Shown here piece after piece: positions 4,744 to 5,690 of a stretch of DNA of 5,690 nt. The DNA is taken from assembly GCA_030643345.1 (NCBI GenBank), contig DAOWMA010000155.1:1-5690 (forward strand), read 5' to 3'. The notes under the pieces were generated by a model. The model saw only the letters and a list, made by a program, of their open reading frames with translations, had not been told where the DNA came from and made no database searches. The position numbers and the translations under genes are program-made. Position 1 is the first letter of the stretch; each line of letters opens with the position of its first letter. This DNA is from Spirochaetaceae bacterium. Its GTDB lineage: Bacteria > Spirochaetota > Spirochaetia > B11-G9.

Positions 4744-5690
4744 ATGAATATAGCAGAATACTACAAACAGCTCGAAGAAGAGTATCGTGCCATCTTTGAA
4801 TATTCATATGATGGAATATTTATCTCCGATGGTGATGGGAAAGTTGTGAGAATCAATAAATCATGTGAAACAATGGAAGGAATAAAATCACAGGATGTTG
4901 TGGGAAAAAGTATTAAGCAATTATTGGATGAAGGCTACTACAATAATTCTGTTACTCTGGAGGTACTGGAGAAAAAAATACCAGTTACACAGCTTCAGAT
5001 AGCGAAGAATGGTAGAAAACTTATGTGTACCGGTGTACCGATTTTTAAAGATGGCAGGATAACACGGATTGTAATAAATTCCCGTGATATCAGCGAACTC
5101 ACTCTCCTGGAAAAAGAGTTGCAGAAAACACTTATACATAGTGAAAAACTGAGATCTCAGATAGAGATGCTTGAAAAAAAAATTATTCATGGGGAAAATC
5201 TGGTTTTTAAAAGTACCAGTATGCATGATGTAATGAAAACTATAATGCATGTTGCAAAATTTGATTCGACTCTTTTATTAACCGGTGAATCGGGTGTTGG
5301 TAAGGAGATGGCTGCACATCTTGTTCATAGAAAAAGCCATAGAAACAGGGCTTCCTTTGTTAAGGTTGACTGTGGTGCCATACCAAATGCGTTGTTTGAA
5401 TCGGAATTGTTTGGTTATGATAAAGGAGCCTTTACGGGAGCTGAACGACAAGGAAAGATAGGCCTTATTGAATTGGCTGATAAAGGGACACTGCTTATTG
5501 ATGAAATAGGAGAGCTTCCTCTGAAGCAGCAAGTAAAATTATTACGTTTTATTCAGGATAGAGAAATTGTTAGGGTTGGCGGGAAAAAACCTATACCGGT
5601 AGATACAAGAATAATTGCAGCAACAAATAAAGACCTTTTTAGTATGGTTAAGTCAGGAACCTTTAGAAAAGATCTTTACTATCGGCTGAA
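4744..5690 (+). CDS. Sigma-54-dependent activator with PAS sensor, 3' end outside the window
   Basis: The first 315 residues are present. Residues about 10-118 are a PAS domain (AIFEYSYDGIFISDGDGKVV to VINSRDIS), followed by a coiled-coil linker (about 119-148) and the AAA+ domain from about 152. The AAA+ domain shows Walker A GESGVGKE (181-188; threonine is usual where valine stands), the sigma-54 contact loop GAFTGA (228-233), Walker B with D253-E254, sensor I AATNKD (292-297) and the FRKDLYYRL segment with the arginine finger (307-315). The lid and the C-terminal Fis-type helix-turn-helix should follow beyond the edge. Such proteins use ATP to open sigma-54 promoters in response to a ligand, here sensed by PAS. 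ATG 4744 has a poor ribosome site, but an in-frame TAA at 4732 bars an earlier start. It is divergent from the BTAD gene, its likely target. Confidence 0.95.
   Translation, partial: MNIAEYYKQLEEEYRAIFEYSYDGIFISDGDGKVVRINKSCETMEGIKSQDVVGKSIKQLLDEGYYNNSVTLEVLEKKIPVTQLQIAKNGRKLMCTGVPIFKDGRITRIVINSRDISELTLLEKELQKTLIHSEKLRSQIEMLEKKIIHGENLVFKSTSMHDVMKTIMHVAKFDSTLLLTGESGVGKEMAAHLVHRKSHRNRASFVKVDCGAIPNALFESELFGYDKGAFTGAERQGKIGLIELADKGTLLIDEIGELPLKQQVKLLRFIQDREIVRVGGKKPIPVDTRIIAATNKDLFSMVKSGTFRKDLYYRL

Noticed and set aside
4921..5532. Minus-strand open frames opposite the sigma-54 activator
   Set aside because: Antisense shadows of a gene with clear AAA+ motifs; their translations show no family features.
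1..5690. CRISPR array, tRNA, rRNA or insertion sequence
   Set aside because: No regularly spaced repeats, RNA gene signatures, transposase motifs or terminal inverted repeats were seen on either strand.

Overview
The window is AT-rich bacterial DNA that reads as a regulated transport locus. It has a sigma-54 activator, a second-tier regulator and a sodium-symporter operon. Lineage cannot be fixed from the sequence. Strong AGGAG-type ribosome sites, two probable TTG starts, BTAD and sigma-54 regulators together and a membrane-anchored TPR protein would fit a spirochaete or a clostridium-like Firmicute, but that is inference.

Layout from left to right. Positions 1-347 hold two gene ends that point away from each other and both lack their 5' parts: the tail of a class III aminotransferase (minus strand) and an unrecognised C-terminal tail (plus strand). 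This looks like a rearrangement scar or an assembly join near position 190-225. From 332 to 3430 all genes are on the minus strand and form one close-packed unit. In transcription order they are a 48-residue one-helix membrane protein, an SSS-family sodium:solute symporter that overlaps it by 8 bp, an 11-bp perfect hairpin terminator, a 172-residue protein with two PepSY-like halves (TTG start), and a 259-residue membrane-anchored TPR protein. A sigma-70-type promoter with a palindrome over its -35 box lies before the small protein. Further right on the minus strand (3601-4467) is a BTAD/SARP-like winged-helix regulator. On the plus strand, 4744 to the window edge, is a divergent PAS-AAA+ sigma-54 activator, cut by the window end.

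The most informative stretch is 4468-4743. It holds a full-consensus sigma-54 promoter (TGGCACG-N4-TTGCA) aimed at the BTAD gene, and at least two near-identical TTGC-N6-GCAA dyads 110-200 bp upstream, which suit an enhancer for the divergent activator. The promoter lies inside the longest open frame of the BTAD gene, so the real start is probably the TTG at 4467, which has a good AGGAG site. The proposed logic is that the PAS protein senses a signal and activates sigma-54 transcription of the BTAD regulator, which in turn (or by readthrough) controls the symporter operon. The transported substrate is not identifiable.
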